Below the pieces are notes generated by a model. That model was not told the DNA's origin. It did not search any database and saw nothing but the letters and a program-made list of their open reading frames with translations. Position numbers and translations under genes: made by a program. From Candidatus Anoxychlamydiales bacterium (GTDB lineage Bacteria; Chlamydiota; Chlamydiia; Chlamydiales; SM23-39): a stretch of DNA of 35,994 bases. This document shows positions 24,655 through 32,426 of this stretch, piece after piece; the first letter of the stretch is position 1; every line of letters begins with the position of its first letter. Location: NCBI GenBank assembly GCA_011064865.1, contig JAAKFX010000001.1:1-35994 (forward strand). Direction: 5' to 3'.

Positions 24655-25656
24655 TTAGCTGAAGCTAACATTTGAAGAAAGCCATCTAGTAGTAGATGTA
24701 TCTTTGACGTTTATTTTGAATTTCTCATTTAAAGATTTTTTTCGGCACATCGGGCATGTCGGTGTAGAACCTTCTTTTAAAGCAATATCGTAATATTGAT
24801 CTTTTACATATCCTGAAGATGAATACTCAATATGTTTTGTAATGTTTTTAAGATTTTCTAAAGAAAAATCTTTAATTTTTGCAACTGCAGATCCTAAAAT
24901 ACATGGAATATGAAATACATGATCTTTACAAAAATAATATTTTGATTTCGTGTCTTCCAAACAAACAGCGCAGTTTTCTTTGACAGAGCTAAAGCTTTTT
25001 TTCAATCTAATAAAATAGTTTATCGATAATTGATTCACAAAAGTTGCTATTCCAAATCCATGCTCTTTATAAATTGGTATAGATGTATTTAAGTTATATT
25101 TTAATTTAACCCATTTTTCTGTATTTAGAGTAATCAGTTTAATAGTTATTAGACCAATATTTACAAGATATAAGTAGGAAAAAAATGGAGATGTCAAAAG
25201 AAATACATTAGTTATTATACCAGCTAGCAGCGCTATTTGTTCATTTTTAATAAAATTGGGTTTTTTATATTCTATATGAATATTTTTTCTCAATTTTTCA
25301 GGTAGAGTTTTGGTTATTTCTTCAAGATCTTTATCTGGTTTTTTGTCAAAAAATTTAGTAGCATAATTTATAGTTTTAACTGTGAGATAAGATATCCCTA
25401 AAAAAATAGCTGAAACAAAAGCTAAACTAGTTAAACCAGTAGTTAGAATCTCTAGGACATTTCCTAAATCATATGGATTTAGTGATACTGCATAACACAG
25501 CGCTAAAAATGAATTGAAATAACTCGAATAATGTAAATAGTCTTTAATTTTATTAACCGTATCAATAAATTTATCGGTTGTATGCTCTAGAAGATCAGTA
25601 GCTACATTTATAACGTTCAATCCTGTATAAACTGTTCCTATTGCTATAGATGCCAT
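24655..25656 (-). CDS. membrane protein with C-terminal RING-H2-like finger
   Basis: 333 residues. The N-terminal half has hydrophobic segments at about 46-60, 70-93 and 141-176, with basic loops. The C-terminal part holds a complete RING-H2-type ligand series: C229-x2-C232-x10-C243-x2-H246-x2-H249-x2-C252-x48-C301-x2-C304 (CAVC, FCKDHVFHIPC, CPMC). The 48-residue spacer before the last pair is at the upper limit usually quoted for RING fingers. RING domains recruit ubiquitin-loaded E2 enzymes in eukaryotes; in a chlamydia the natural reading is a host-directed E3-like effector anchored in a membrane (inference). The start is backed by AGAAGG. It is convergent with ankyrin gene 3 and divergent from the NADAR gene. 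No close bacterial family is recognised. Confidence 0.75.
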   Translation of the reverse strand: MASIAIGTVYTGLNVINVATDLLEHTTDKFIDTVNKIKDYLHYSSYFNSFLALCYAVSLNPYDLGNVLEILTTGLTSLAFVSAIFLGISYLTVKTINYATKFFDKKPDKDLEEITKTLPEKLRKNIHIEYKKPNFIKNEQIALLAGIITNVFLLTSPFFSYLYLVNIGLITIKLITLNTEKWVKLKYNLNTSIPIYKEHGFGIATFVNQLSINYFIRLKKSFSSVKENCAVCLEDTKSKYYFCKDHVFHIPCILGSAVAKIKDFSLENLKNITKHIEYSSSGYVKDQYYDIALKEGSTPTCPMCRKKSLNEKFKINVKDTSTTRWLSSNVSFS

Positions 25657-25827
25657 AAAGCCTTCTCAACGTTTAAAAATTTTTGCAGATTTTATATTCT
25701 ATTAAGATTTAATTACATAGAAAATGTTTCAAAATCTCCAGGGGTATAAGAATTTTTTTAAAGCCTCCGGCTAGCAAGTAATTTATAATCAATAGTTTAT
25801 ATTAAGAATAAACTGTTAATTTATAGA

Positions 25828-25857
25828 TTGATCGGAAATAACGATTCATGTTATAAT
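25828..25857 (+). promoter_or_regulatory. promoter for the NADAR gene
   Basis: TTGATC (25828-25833), 18 bases, TATAAT (25852-25857), about 50 bases ahead of the ATG. Confidence 0.45.
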
Positions 25858-25906
25858 ATTTTTTATAAATAATAAATAAATCTTAATAAACAAGGAAATA
25901 ATAATT

Positions 25907-26638
25907 ATGAGTTGTTTAGTCAATGCATTTAAATCTATTCAAAATATATACAACAGCTGGTTTTATCCAGTAGAACCACCTAAAATAGAAGAGAAGATTA
26001 TGGTAATTCATTTTAAAGATTCTAAATATGATTCAGATACAGCTTATTTGGGAAGATGCTATGCATGTAATGTTCCTTATGAAGGAAAAACCTATCCCAA
26101 TGTAGAAGCAGCTTTTCAAGCGGCTATATGTGAAGATAAAAGACATAGAGATACTTTTGCTAGATTAGCGCTTTATCGCGAAAATGAATATGATTATAAA
26201 TTATCACCTCTACAAAAAGATCTACTAAAACAAAAAGCAATTACAGATAGAATTGGATATGTAGCCAAATTTTTAGGAAACTCTTTGCCTGTTAAAAAAA
26301 CCACTGACTTAGAGACAAGAAATCAAATTTTGGAAGATATAGTTTTTAGTAAATTTAATAATGACCCTACTTTAAGACAAAAACTTTTAGATACAGAAGA
26401 TGCTCAGCTTATTGAAGAAGGAGAAGAAAGAAGGACAGGTATTGATTATCGATATATGCTTTCGAGTGACAAAAGAGCTCTTTATAAAAATCATGGGAAT
26501 CTATTAGAAAAAGCTTTAATGAGTGTTCGAAATAGAATCTCAAAAGGAGAATATTTATCATTAACAGTTAGTTCTTTAGAAGAGTGTTGGGAGAGACAAG
26601 AAAGACGAAAGTTTAGTAAAAAACAATCGATTGAATAG
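25907..26638 (+). CDS. NADAR (YbiA-like) domain protein
   Basis: NADAR proteins act on NAD/ADP-ribose-related N-glycosidic bonds. Members include E. coli YbiA-type enzymes acting on riboflavin-pathway intermediates, and others that remove ADP-ribose from guanine. Of 243 residues, about 30-225 match the fold: YEGKTYPNVEAAFQAA (family: dG..YpsvEh..Qa), FSKFNNDPTLRQKLLDTED (KF..np.l...Ll.Tgd), LIEE and a C-terminal NLLEKALMSVRNRI (N.LG..LM.vR). The usual Lys after the Q-A pair and the WG motif are not evident, and about 30 residues precede the domain, so its activity may differ. It has its own promoter and a strong terminator. Whether it acts in flavin metabolism, on self nucleic acid or on host targets is open. 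Confidence 0.75.
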   Translation: MSCLVNAFKSIQNIYNSWFYPVEPPKIEEKIMVIHFKDSKYDSDTAYLGRCYACNVPYEGKTYPNVEAAFQAAICEDKRHRDTFARLALYRENEYDYKLSPLQKDLLKQKAITDRIGYVAKFLGNSLPVKKTTDLETRNQILEDIVFSKFNNDPTLRQKLLDTEDAQLIEEGEERRTGIDYRYMLSSDKRALYKNHGNLLEKALMSVRNRISKGEYLSLTVSSLEECWERQERRKFSKKQSIE

Positions 26639-26652
26639 AATAAAAAATTATA

Positions 26653-26684
26653 AAAAAAGCCTGATTGAAAAATCAGGCTTTTTT
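26653..26684. terminator. bidirectional intrinsic terminator between NADAR gene and pnp
   Basis: A perfect 14-bp stem (26653-26666 with 26671-26684) around a GAAA tetraloop. The flanking A6 and T6 runs give a U tract on both strands, serving the two convergent genes. Confidence 0.93.
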
Positions 26685-26710
26685 ATTGATAAATGTTTTT
26701 GAAAAAAAAT

Positions 26711-28816
26711 CTATTTTTCAACTGTTTCTTTTTTAGCAAGAAGAGCTTTATGCGATAGTCTAATTTGACCTCTATCATTTACATCTATAACGACTACTTC
26801 TAAAGGATCGCCTTCTTTAAATAGATCATAGATATTATCAATTCTTGTATGTGATAGCTCTGATATGTGGCAGAGTCCTTCTTTATTGTAGATTTGAACA
26901 AATAAGCCAAATGGTTTTATAGATGTTATTTTACCATGATAAGTTTTGCCTATTTCTACATCTCTTGTAATTGCTAATACAATCTCTTTTGCCCTATCCA
27001 TCGCTTTTTGATTGCTAGATACAATAGATACGATCCCTTCATCAGAAATATCCATCTCAACGCCGGTCTCTTCTATAATTGCTCTGATCTGTTTTCCGCC
27101 AGGGCCAATTAATTCTCCAATTTTGCTAGGTTTGATTTGGATATTTGCTATTCTAGGAGCATGAAGAGATAGCTCTTCTTTTGATTTTGGACAAGTTTTA
27201 AGCATTTTTTCTAGAATATGTACTCTACCTTGTTTCGCTTGAGCTAGAGCTTGCTTCATTATCTCTTTAGTTATTCCTTCAACTTTGATATCCATTTGAA
27301 AAGCGGTAATACCATTTTCATCACCGGTGATTTTAAAATCCATATCACCGAGAGCATCTTCAGTTCCCAGAATATCAGATAGAATGACAAATTTTTCTTC
27401 TTCCATTATAAGTCCCATAGCAATACCAGATACTGGCCTTTTGATAGGCACTCCTGCATCCATTAAAGCTAAAGATCCAGAACAGACAGATGCCATAGAA
27501 GAAGATCCATTAGATTCTGTGATATTAGCTTCTAGCCTAATTATATATGGGAAATCTTTTTGATCTGGAAGGGTGCTCATAAGAGCTCTTTCAGCGAGCT
27601 TTCCATGACCAATTTCTCGTCTTCCAGGAAATCCTACTCTTCCAACTTCTCCAACTGAAAATGGAGGAAAAAAATAGTGTAGATAGAATCTATGAGCTCC
27701 TTCACCATGAAGATCCTCATATCTCTCTGCCATATTTTCTCCACCTAGTGTGCAAACGGCTAGTGCTTGAGTCTCTCCTCTTGTGAAAAGTGAGCTACCA
27801 TGTGTTCTTCCAAGCAGACCGATTTCAATTTCAATAGGTCTGATTTCATCTAATTTTCTGTCATCTATTCTTTTATTTTCTTCTAAGATCTTTTTTCTCA
27901 TTATATCTGAGCTGATTTTTTTGAAGGCAATAGATACATCTCTTTTTGGATAAGTTGGCTCTAATGTGTCTAATTTGAAAGTTTCTTTTACTTTTTCAAA
28001 GACTTCATCAAATGTTTTTTCTCTTAGCCTTTTATCTTTTACAGCTAAAGCTTCAGTTACTTCTCTTGTAGCTACATTTGCAACTTCATCTATAATTTTT
28101 TGATCTACAATATGTAGACCTTCTCTGTTTTTCTCTTTTCCAATTTTATCAGCCCACTTAGCTATTGCTAAACAGATTGTTTTGATCGATTTGTGACCAA
28201 ATTCAATAGCATCTAAAATTTGCTCTTCTGTTAAAAAGTTTGCATATCCTTCGATCATTAAAATAGCATCATCTGTTCCAGATAAAACTAAATCAAGCTC
28301 AGTGTTTTTTAACTCTTCAGCTGTAGGATTTATAATAAATTCATTATTGATTAAACCTACTCTTACAGCGCCAACTGGTTTTTTTAAAGGAATATCTGAA
28401 ATAGCAAGTGCTGCTGATGTTGCACAAATCGCTAAAACATCAGGTAGATGAAGTGAGTCAAAAGAATAAACATATGACAAAATTTGAGTGTCTTTATAAT
28501 AGCCATTTTCAAATAAAGGACGAAATGATCTATCTGTAAGTCTGCTTACTAAAATTTCTCGAGTTGTTGGCTTTCCTTGCCTTTTAATAAATCCACCTGG
28601 AGTTTTTCCGATAGCAGAGAATTTTTCTTGATAGTCAACTCTAAGAGGCAGAAAATCTACATCCTCTAATGGTTTTTTTGCTGCACACGCTGATGATAAA
28701 ATTGTAGTTTCTCCAACATGGAGTAGTACACATCCATTTGCTTGTCTAGCGATTTTGCCAGTTTCTAAAATAATTTCTTTACCTTCAATCGTAAACGATA
28801 TCTTGTTGTGATCCAT
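26711..28816 (-). CDS. pnp: polyribonucleotide nucleotidyltransferase (PNPase)
   Basis: A phosphorolytic 3'-5' exoribonuclease for RNA turnover. 701 residues, typical. Two RNase PH-like domains flank a helical domain; the second holds GDMDFKITGDENGITAFQMD with the expected catalytic Asp residues and GRREIGHGKLAERAL. A KH domain (about 550-610, IGELIGPGGKQIRAI) and an S1 domain (about 618-690, GKITSIKPFGLFVQI) finish the protein. AAGGAG precedes the ATG. It follows rpsO on the same strand, the common bacterial order, but a terminator separates them and the 130-base leader probably carries its own promoter. In C. trachomatis pnp directly follows ftsH; here the effector island separates them. 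Confidence 0.97.
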   Translation of the reverse strand: MDHNKISFTIEGKEIILETGKIARQANGCVLLHVGETTILSSACAAKKPLEDVDFLPLRVDYQEKFSAIGKTPGGFIKRQGKPTTREILVSRLTDRSFRPLFENGYYKDTQILSYVYSFDSLHLPDVLAICATSAALAISDIPLKKPVGAVRVGLINNEFIINPTAEELKNTELDLVLSGTDDAILMIEGYANFLTEEQILDAIEFGHKSIKTICLAIAKWADKIGKEKNREGLHIVDQKIIDEVANVATREVTEALAVKDKRLREKTFDEVFEKVKETFKLDTLEPTYPKRDVSIAFKKISSDIMRKKILEENKRIDDRKLDEIRPIEIEIGLLGRTHGSSLFTRGETQALAVCTLGGENMAERYEDLHGEGAHRFYLHYFFPPFSVGEVGRVGFPGRREIGHGKLAERALMSTLPDQKDFPYIIRLEANITESNGSSSMASVCSGSLALMDAGVPIKRPVSGIAMGLIMEEEKFVILSDILGTEDALGDMDFKITGDENGITAFQMDIKVEGITKEIMKQALAQAKQGRVHILEKMLKTCPKSKEELSLHAPRIANIQIKPSKIGELIGPGGKQIRAIIEETGVEMDISDEGIVSIVSSNQKAMDRAKEIVLAITRDVEIGKTYHGKITSIKPFGLFVQIYNKEGLCHISELSHTRIDNIYDLFKEGDPLEVVVIDVNDRGQIRLSHKALLAKKETVEK

Positions 28817-28880
28817 AAAATGGTCTCCTTTTTTGAAATGAGAAATATGATAAAAAAAGATTGGAAATCAGAAAGAAAAT

Positions 28881-28898
28881 TTCAATTTGACAATTGAA
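28881..28898 (-). promoter_or_regulatory. small hairpin in the pnp leader
   Basis: A perfect 7-bp stem (28881-28887 with 28892-28898) and 4-base loop about 65 bases upstream of the pnp start. In enterobacteria the pnp leader contains a hairpin used for autoregulation with RNase III; whether this one has that role is unknown. Confidence 0.25.
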
Positions 28899-28948
28899 GT
28901 TTTTTTTCTAATCTCGAGCCTTTTCAAATCTTTTCTCTCTGTTTTAAT

Positions 28949-28984
28949 AAAAAAATTACGTCAGTAAAAATTTTACTGACGTAA
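28949..28984 (-). terminator. intrinsic terminator of rpsO
   Basis: A perfect inverted repeat of 14 bp (28956-28969 with 28971-28984; the hairpin loop will in practice take up the central A-T pairs) lies directly after the rpsO stop and is followed on the minus strand by seven T residues. Confidence 0.87.
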
Positions 28985-28993
28985 AATAAATAA

Positions 28994-29263
28994 TTACTTT
29001 CTTAACTTCAATTTTAAAATTAAAGTTTGATAACGTTTTGTATCAGTAGAATTTAAGTAATCCAATAGTTTTCTTCTTTGCCCTACTAGCTTCAACAGCG
29101 CTAGTCTAGAGCTATGATCTTTTGGTGCTAATTTCAAATGGTCTGTTAGCTCAGCAATTCTCTCTGTTAAAATCGCAATTTGAACGTCTGCAGATCCTGT
29201 ATCTTTTTCATGTAATTGAAATTTTTTAGTGATTTCTTCTTTAGTACCTTTATCTAAAGACAT
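28994..29263 (-). CDS. rpsO: 30S ribosomal protein S15
   Basis: It binds the central domain of 16S rRNA early in small-subunit assembly. 89 residues, exactly the family length, all-helical: KFQLHEKDTGSADVQIA, LTERIAELTDHLK, KDHSSRLALLKLVGQRRKLL and DYLNSTDTKRYQTLI. AGGAGA lies 7 bases ahead of the ATG. It is followed by its own terminator and then pnp. It is divergent from tadA across 196 bases in which I could not place convincing promoters. Confidence 0.98.
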   Translation of the reverse strand: MSLDKGTKEEITKKFQLHEKDTGSADVQIAILTERIAELTDHLKLAPKDHSSRLALLKLVGQRRKLLDYLNSTDTKRYQTLILKLKLRK

Positions 29264-29459
29264 TTGATGTCTCCTAAATTTTTGTTTTTTAAATTACTTA
29301 TATTGTAGCTGAGTGGGATTAACTTTTCAAGTCTTTCCAATTTTTGAAAAAATAATTTGAAAGGTTTTAAAAAAAGGATTTATTCTGCTATATTATCAGA
29401 TAAATACTTTGTTATTTTTTAATATTTTTTTTGAAAATAAACCTTAAATTTTAATTGTT

Positions 29460-29948
29460 ATGGATAGAGATAATTTTTTTATGTTAGAGGCTATAAAAGA
29501 AGCTAAAAAAGCTTTTGATATAGATGAGGTGCCCATCGGATGTGTTCTAGTGCATGAAAATAAAGTTATTGCGAGAGGACACAATCAAGTAGAGAAATTA
29601 AAAGATGCAACAGCTCATGCAGAGATGCTTTGTTTGACAGTAGGTAGTGCTTATTTCAATGATTGGAGATTAGAAAATACTACGCTTTATACAACTTTAG
29701 AGCCTTGTATTATGTGCGCAGGTGCTATCATAAACACTAGAGTAAAAAAAGTTGTTTGGGCTGCTAAAGATTTAAGAGTCGGCGCTAATGGCTCTTTTAT
29801 TGATATTTTTAAAAAAAAGCACCCAATTCATTCAGTTGAGATAAAAGTAGGTATTCTAGAAGATATTGCAGCCGATTTAATGAAAAGGTTTTTTCAAAAA
29901 AAAAGAAAAGATAAACAAAATACGTTTTTGAATAAAAAAACTATCTAA
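29460..29948 (+). CDS. tadA: tRNA-specific adenosine deaminase TadA
   Basis: It deaminates A34 to inosine in tRNA-Arg(ACG). 162 residues. The zinc site of the cytidine-deaminase fold is visible as H53-A-E55 (catalytic Glu) and P82-C83-x2-C86. VPIGCVLVHENKVIARGHN and KVVWAAKDLRVGA complete the TadA pattern. The C-terminus (KRFFQKKRKDKQN...) is basic. It keeps the chlamydial neighbourhood pnp-rpsO-tadA, here on the opposite strand from the other two. The TadA reading is favoured over other deaminases by the size and the flanking genes. Confidence 0.93.
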   Translation: MDRDNFFMLEAIKEAKKAFDIDEVPIGCVLVHENKVIARGHNQVEKLKDATAHAEMLCLTVGSAYFNDWRLENTTLYTTLEPCIMCAGAIINTRVKKVVWAAKDLRVGANGSFIDIFKKKHPIHSVEIKVGILEDIAADLMKRFFQKKRKDKQNTFLNKKTI

Positions 29949-29971
29949 TACCGATTTAAAAAAGTAATCTT

Positions 29972-29999
29972 TTATCAAAACGATTAGGTATGTTAAAAT
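29972..29999 (+). promoter_or_regulatory. candidate promoter for mntA-hepT
   Basis: TTATCA (29972-29977), 16 bases, TAAAAT (29994-29999), 25 bases ahead of the mntA ATG. Weak -35. Confidence 0.3.
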
Positions 30000-30023
30000 T
30001 AAATTTTACATTAAGGTTACATA

Positions 30024-30419
30024 ATGGATGTAATTCAAAAGGCTAAAGAGATCATTCTAAAAGAAATACCTGAAGTTACAGTTATATCGGTATTTGGAAG
30101 TTATGCAACTCAAACTCAAAGCGAGAGAAGTGATTTAGATTTAGCTATTTTATGTGAAAAAAAAATAGATAAAGAACAACTATGGGAGCTTTCTCAAAAA
30201 ATTGCAAAAGTTGTCCATATTGAAGTTGATCTTATCGATCTTTTGGATGCATCAACGGTTTTTGCTTTTCAAATAATAAATGAGGGTAAAATTGTATTTT
30301 GTTCAGATGATACAAAATGGGCTTTTTTTGAAAATAAAACAGATTCTATGTATTTAGATTTAAATGAAACAAGAAAAGATATCATTGAGGATATAAAAAA
30401 AAGAAAAGGTGTTTATTGA
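30024..30419 (+). CDS. mntA: MntA-type nucleotidyltransferase antitoxin
   Basis: Minimal nucleotidyltransferases of this type neutralise HepT toxins by adding AMP units to a tyrosine near the toxin's active site. 131 residues. The defining GSX10DXD motif is intact: G25-S26, ten residues, D37-L-D39 (FGSYATQ...SDLDLAIL). A further acidic residue that would complete the triad lies in IEVDLIDL. Its stop shares a base with the following toxin's ATG (TGATG), so expression is probably coupled. Type VII toxin-antitoxin classification follows from family knowledge. Such a pair in a host-associated chlamydia was probably acquired horizontally. Confidence 0.88.
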   Translation: MDVIQKAKEIILKEIPEVTVISVFGSYATQTQSERSDLDLAILCEKKIDKEQLWELSQKIAKVVHIEVDLIDLLDASTVFAFQIINEGKIVFCSDDTKWAFFENKTDSMYLDLNETRKDIIEDIKKRKGVY

Positions 30420-30832
30420 TGGATGATGTGCTTTTGAATAAAATTGCTATAGTTGAAAGATGTGTCAAAAGAATACGAGAAGAATATATTGGTAGTGAAA
30501 AAGATTTTGAGACAAACTTTACAAAACAAGATGCGATCATTTTAAATTTACAAAGAGCTTGTGAAGCTATTGTTGATTTAGCTGCTCGTTTAATACGTTT
30601 AAATAATCTAGGTATTTTTCAAAAAACTAGAGAAGTTTTTGTTATCTTAGAAGATGGGAAAATAATATCTAAGGATTTATCAGAAAAACTTCAGAAAATG
30701 GTTGGATTTAGAAATATAGCAGTTCATGATTATAAAGCTTTAAATTTAGCTATTGTAAAATCTATAATAGAAAAACATCTAGGTGATTTTTTAGAGTTTA
30801 CAAAACTTATTTTAGGGAAATATTCAAAGTAA
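30419..30832 (+). CDS. hepT: HepT-type HEPN ribonuclease toxin
   Basis: A HEPN-fold RNA-cleaving toxin partnered with MntA. I chose the ATG at 30419 (137 aa), which overlaps the antitoxin stop by one base; the TTG three bases earlier is also in frame. The active-site motif R-x4-H-x-Y is intact: R98-NIAV-H103-D-Y105 within GFRNIAVHDY. Tyr105 is the expected AMPylation site. The rest is helical (RCVKRIREEY; ILNLQRACEAIVDLAARLI), consistent with the DUF86 family. Both partners look complete, so the module may be functional. No mobile-element borders were seen. Confidence 0.88.
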   Translation: MDDVLLNKIAIVERCVKRIREEYIGSEKDFETNFTKQDAIILNLQRACEAIVDLAARLIRLNNLGIFQKTREVFVILEDGKIISKDLSEKLQKMVGFRNIAVHDYKALNLAIVKSIIEKHLGDFLEFTKLILGKYSK

Positions 30833-30872
30833 GGTTTAAAGAAAAAATATCAATTAGCAATTTTATTCTTTT

Positions 30873-31604
30873 TTAATCTTTATCTTTTTTACTGAATTTA
30901 TCGATTATTGTCCTAGATATAAATATAAGAGATCTTTCCATTCTATTTAAAAAATGAAAAGGAGAGTGTCTCTGCCAAACAATCACGCTATAAAAATAAG
31001 CAAAAATTGTTACAGATAAATATGCAAAAAAAGAGATGAGATCCATATTGGATAAATTAGATAGTAGATTAATACAAATAAGCCCTAAAACTAAATAGTA
31101 GTGTCTCATAGCAATAGCAAAAAATAAAAAGATCTTGGTATCTTTTGGCATTAGCATCATCCATGCGACTAAAGTTGAATATAGAGCTACTGTAGATGAG
31201 CTAAAAATAACATTTTTATATCCAATGAGCATTGTCAATAAAATAACAAAGGCAGTAAAGATAGTACTCAGTAGATAGAAAATAAGATAGTGGATTTGAG
31301 AGGTCTTTTCGATAATAGATGTTGAGCTCATCCATATAAGATATAAGTTAAATAATAAAACGACTATTAAACTAATGTCTAAACCATAGCCTGGCTGCAG
31401 AAAACTATATGTTATAAACTGCCAAAGAAATACGTTTTTAATTCCATCTAAAGATATACCAAAAATATATTGTAGATAATTTGCTTTTAGAAAAGGTGTT
31501 ACAATTGCTGTGAAAAGACTAATAGACAATATTAATATTAGTAGAAGTTTAACTATGATAGGGGTTTTAGAAGGTCCAATTCTATAAGATTTATAATGTG
31601 GCAT
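30873..31604 (-). CDS. rhomboid-like membrane protein without catalytic residues
   Basis: 243 residues with about six hydrophobic segments (about 17-38, 75-95, 105-130, 138-153, 160-185 and 188-210). The pattern LWQFITYSFLQP followed by a helix starting ISLIVVLLFNLYLIW resembles the rhomboid WR/H region (W..iTs.f.H). The expected GxSG of helix 4 reads SSSTVALYS and no His is present in helix 6, so it would be proteolytically inactive. A basic tail (SRTIIDKFSKKDKD) follows. It is a lone minus-strand gene between hepT and the glycosyltransferase. The fold assignment is by pattern only, and another polytopic family is possible. Confidence 0.55.
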   Translation of the reverse strand: MPHYKSYRIGPSKTPIIVKLLLILILSISLFTAIVTPFLKANYLQYIFGISLDGIKNVFLWQFITYSFLQPGYGLDISLIVVLLFNLYLIWMSSTSIIEKTSQIHYLIFYLLSTIFTAFVILLTMLIGYKNVIFSSSTVALYSTLVAWMMLMPKDTKIFLFFAIAMRHYYLVLGLICINLLSNLSNMDLISFFAYLSVTIFAYFYSVIVWQRHSPFHFLNRMERSLIFISRTIIDKFSKKDKD

Positions 31605-31682
31605 ATTTTTAGCTTTTTTAATTTATTTTAAAAATAACTCAATATTGAAATATTTTTCTACATCAAATATAAAGAAATATAT

Positions 31683-32315
31683 ATGAGCTTAGATTATTTT
31701 GATAAAATATTGTATATTAACTTAGATCATCGAAAAGACAGGGAAAAATGTCTTTTAGATCAACTAGCTAAGTTCAATGTCAAAAAAGATAAAATAATCA
31801 AAATTTCAGCTTCTTTTGATGCTTTAAACGGGCATAGAGGGTGTGCTCTTAGTCACATTAAAGCTTTAGATTTAGCTTTAAAAAAAGATTTAAAAAATGT
31901 TTTGATTTTGGAAGATGATTGTATTTTTCTGCAAAGCTATAATTCTATGAATCATCTATTAAAATATTTTTTTGAAAATATCAAGGTTTGGGATGTGTTT
32001 TTTTTAGGAGCTCGTATTTTTCATGAGCAAAATACAAAATATAAAATGATAAAAAAAGTTGTAAAAGCAACGCAGACTCATTCATATGCAGTAAATAAGA
32101 ATTATATACCAGTTTTAAAAAAATGTTTTGAAGAGGCTTATGCTCGTTTAAAACAAGAGATGTTTTATGCGCAAACTATCAAATCTGCAATAGATCAATA
32201 TTGGCAAAAACTCCAAGTAAAAGATAGATGGTATAGCTTAGATACTAAATTGGCTAAACAAGAAGAATTTTTTAGTGATATTGAGTACAAAAATAAGAAT
32301 AAAAACTCTTATTAA
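31683..32315 (+). CDS. GT25-family glycosyltransferase (LPS/glycan)
   Basis: The family transfers sugars, usually galactose, in LPS outer-core or collagen-type glycan synthesis. 210 residues, slightly short. The N-terminal YINLDHRKDR (residues 11-20), GHRGCALSHIKAL (50-62) and LILEDDC (74-80, the metal/nucleotide-sugar acidic cluster) are the family's diagnostic blocks, followed by WDVFFLGARIF and a conserved THSYAVNK. The ATG at 31683 starts just ahead of DYFDKIL. It probably acts at the cytoplasmic face of the inner membrane on lipopolysaccharide. A short AT-rich palindrome with T-run overlaps its stop. Donor and acceptor cannot be read. Confidence 0.85.
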   Translation: MSLDYFDKILYINLDHRKDREKCLLDQLAKFNVKKDKIIKISASFDALNGHRGCALSHIKALDLALKKDLKNVLILEDDCIFLQSYNSMNHLLKYFFENIKVWDVFFLGARIFHEQNTKYKMIKKVVKATQTHSYAVNKNYIPVLKKCFEEAYARLKQEMFYAQTIKSAIDQYWQKLQVKDRWYSLDTKLAKQEEFFSDIEYKNKNKNSY

Positions 32316-32327
32316 TAAGATTTTTTT
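32307..32327 (+). terminator. weak intrinsic terminator after the GT25 gene
   Basis: A perfect 14-base palindrome (32307-32320) overlapping the stop codon is followed by seven T residues. The stem is short and A-T rich. Confidence 0.35.
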
Positions 32328-32366
32328 ATAACAACTATTTGCTTTAGAGCTATTTTTTTAAAATTC

Positions 32367-32395
32367 TTGTTTTTTATCGGCTTTTAAGGTTTAAT
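32367..32395 (+). promoter_or_regulatory. promoter for rpmE-prfA-prmC
   Basis: TTGTTT (32367-32372), 17 bases, TTTAAT (32390-32395). A CGGAG ribosome-binding site follows, 9 bases ahead of the rpmE ATG. Confidence 0.4.
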
Positions 32396-32426
32396 TTATA
32401 TAAAAAATCAATCGGAGATTTTCAAA

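Noticed and set aside
25762..25772. AGCC-TCC-GGCT mini-hairpin in the RING/NADAR intergenic region as an RNA gene or tRNA fragment
   Set aside because: Only 4 bp with a 3-base loop, and no tRNA arms or T-loop around it.
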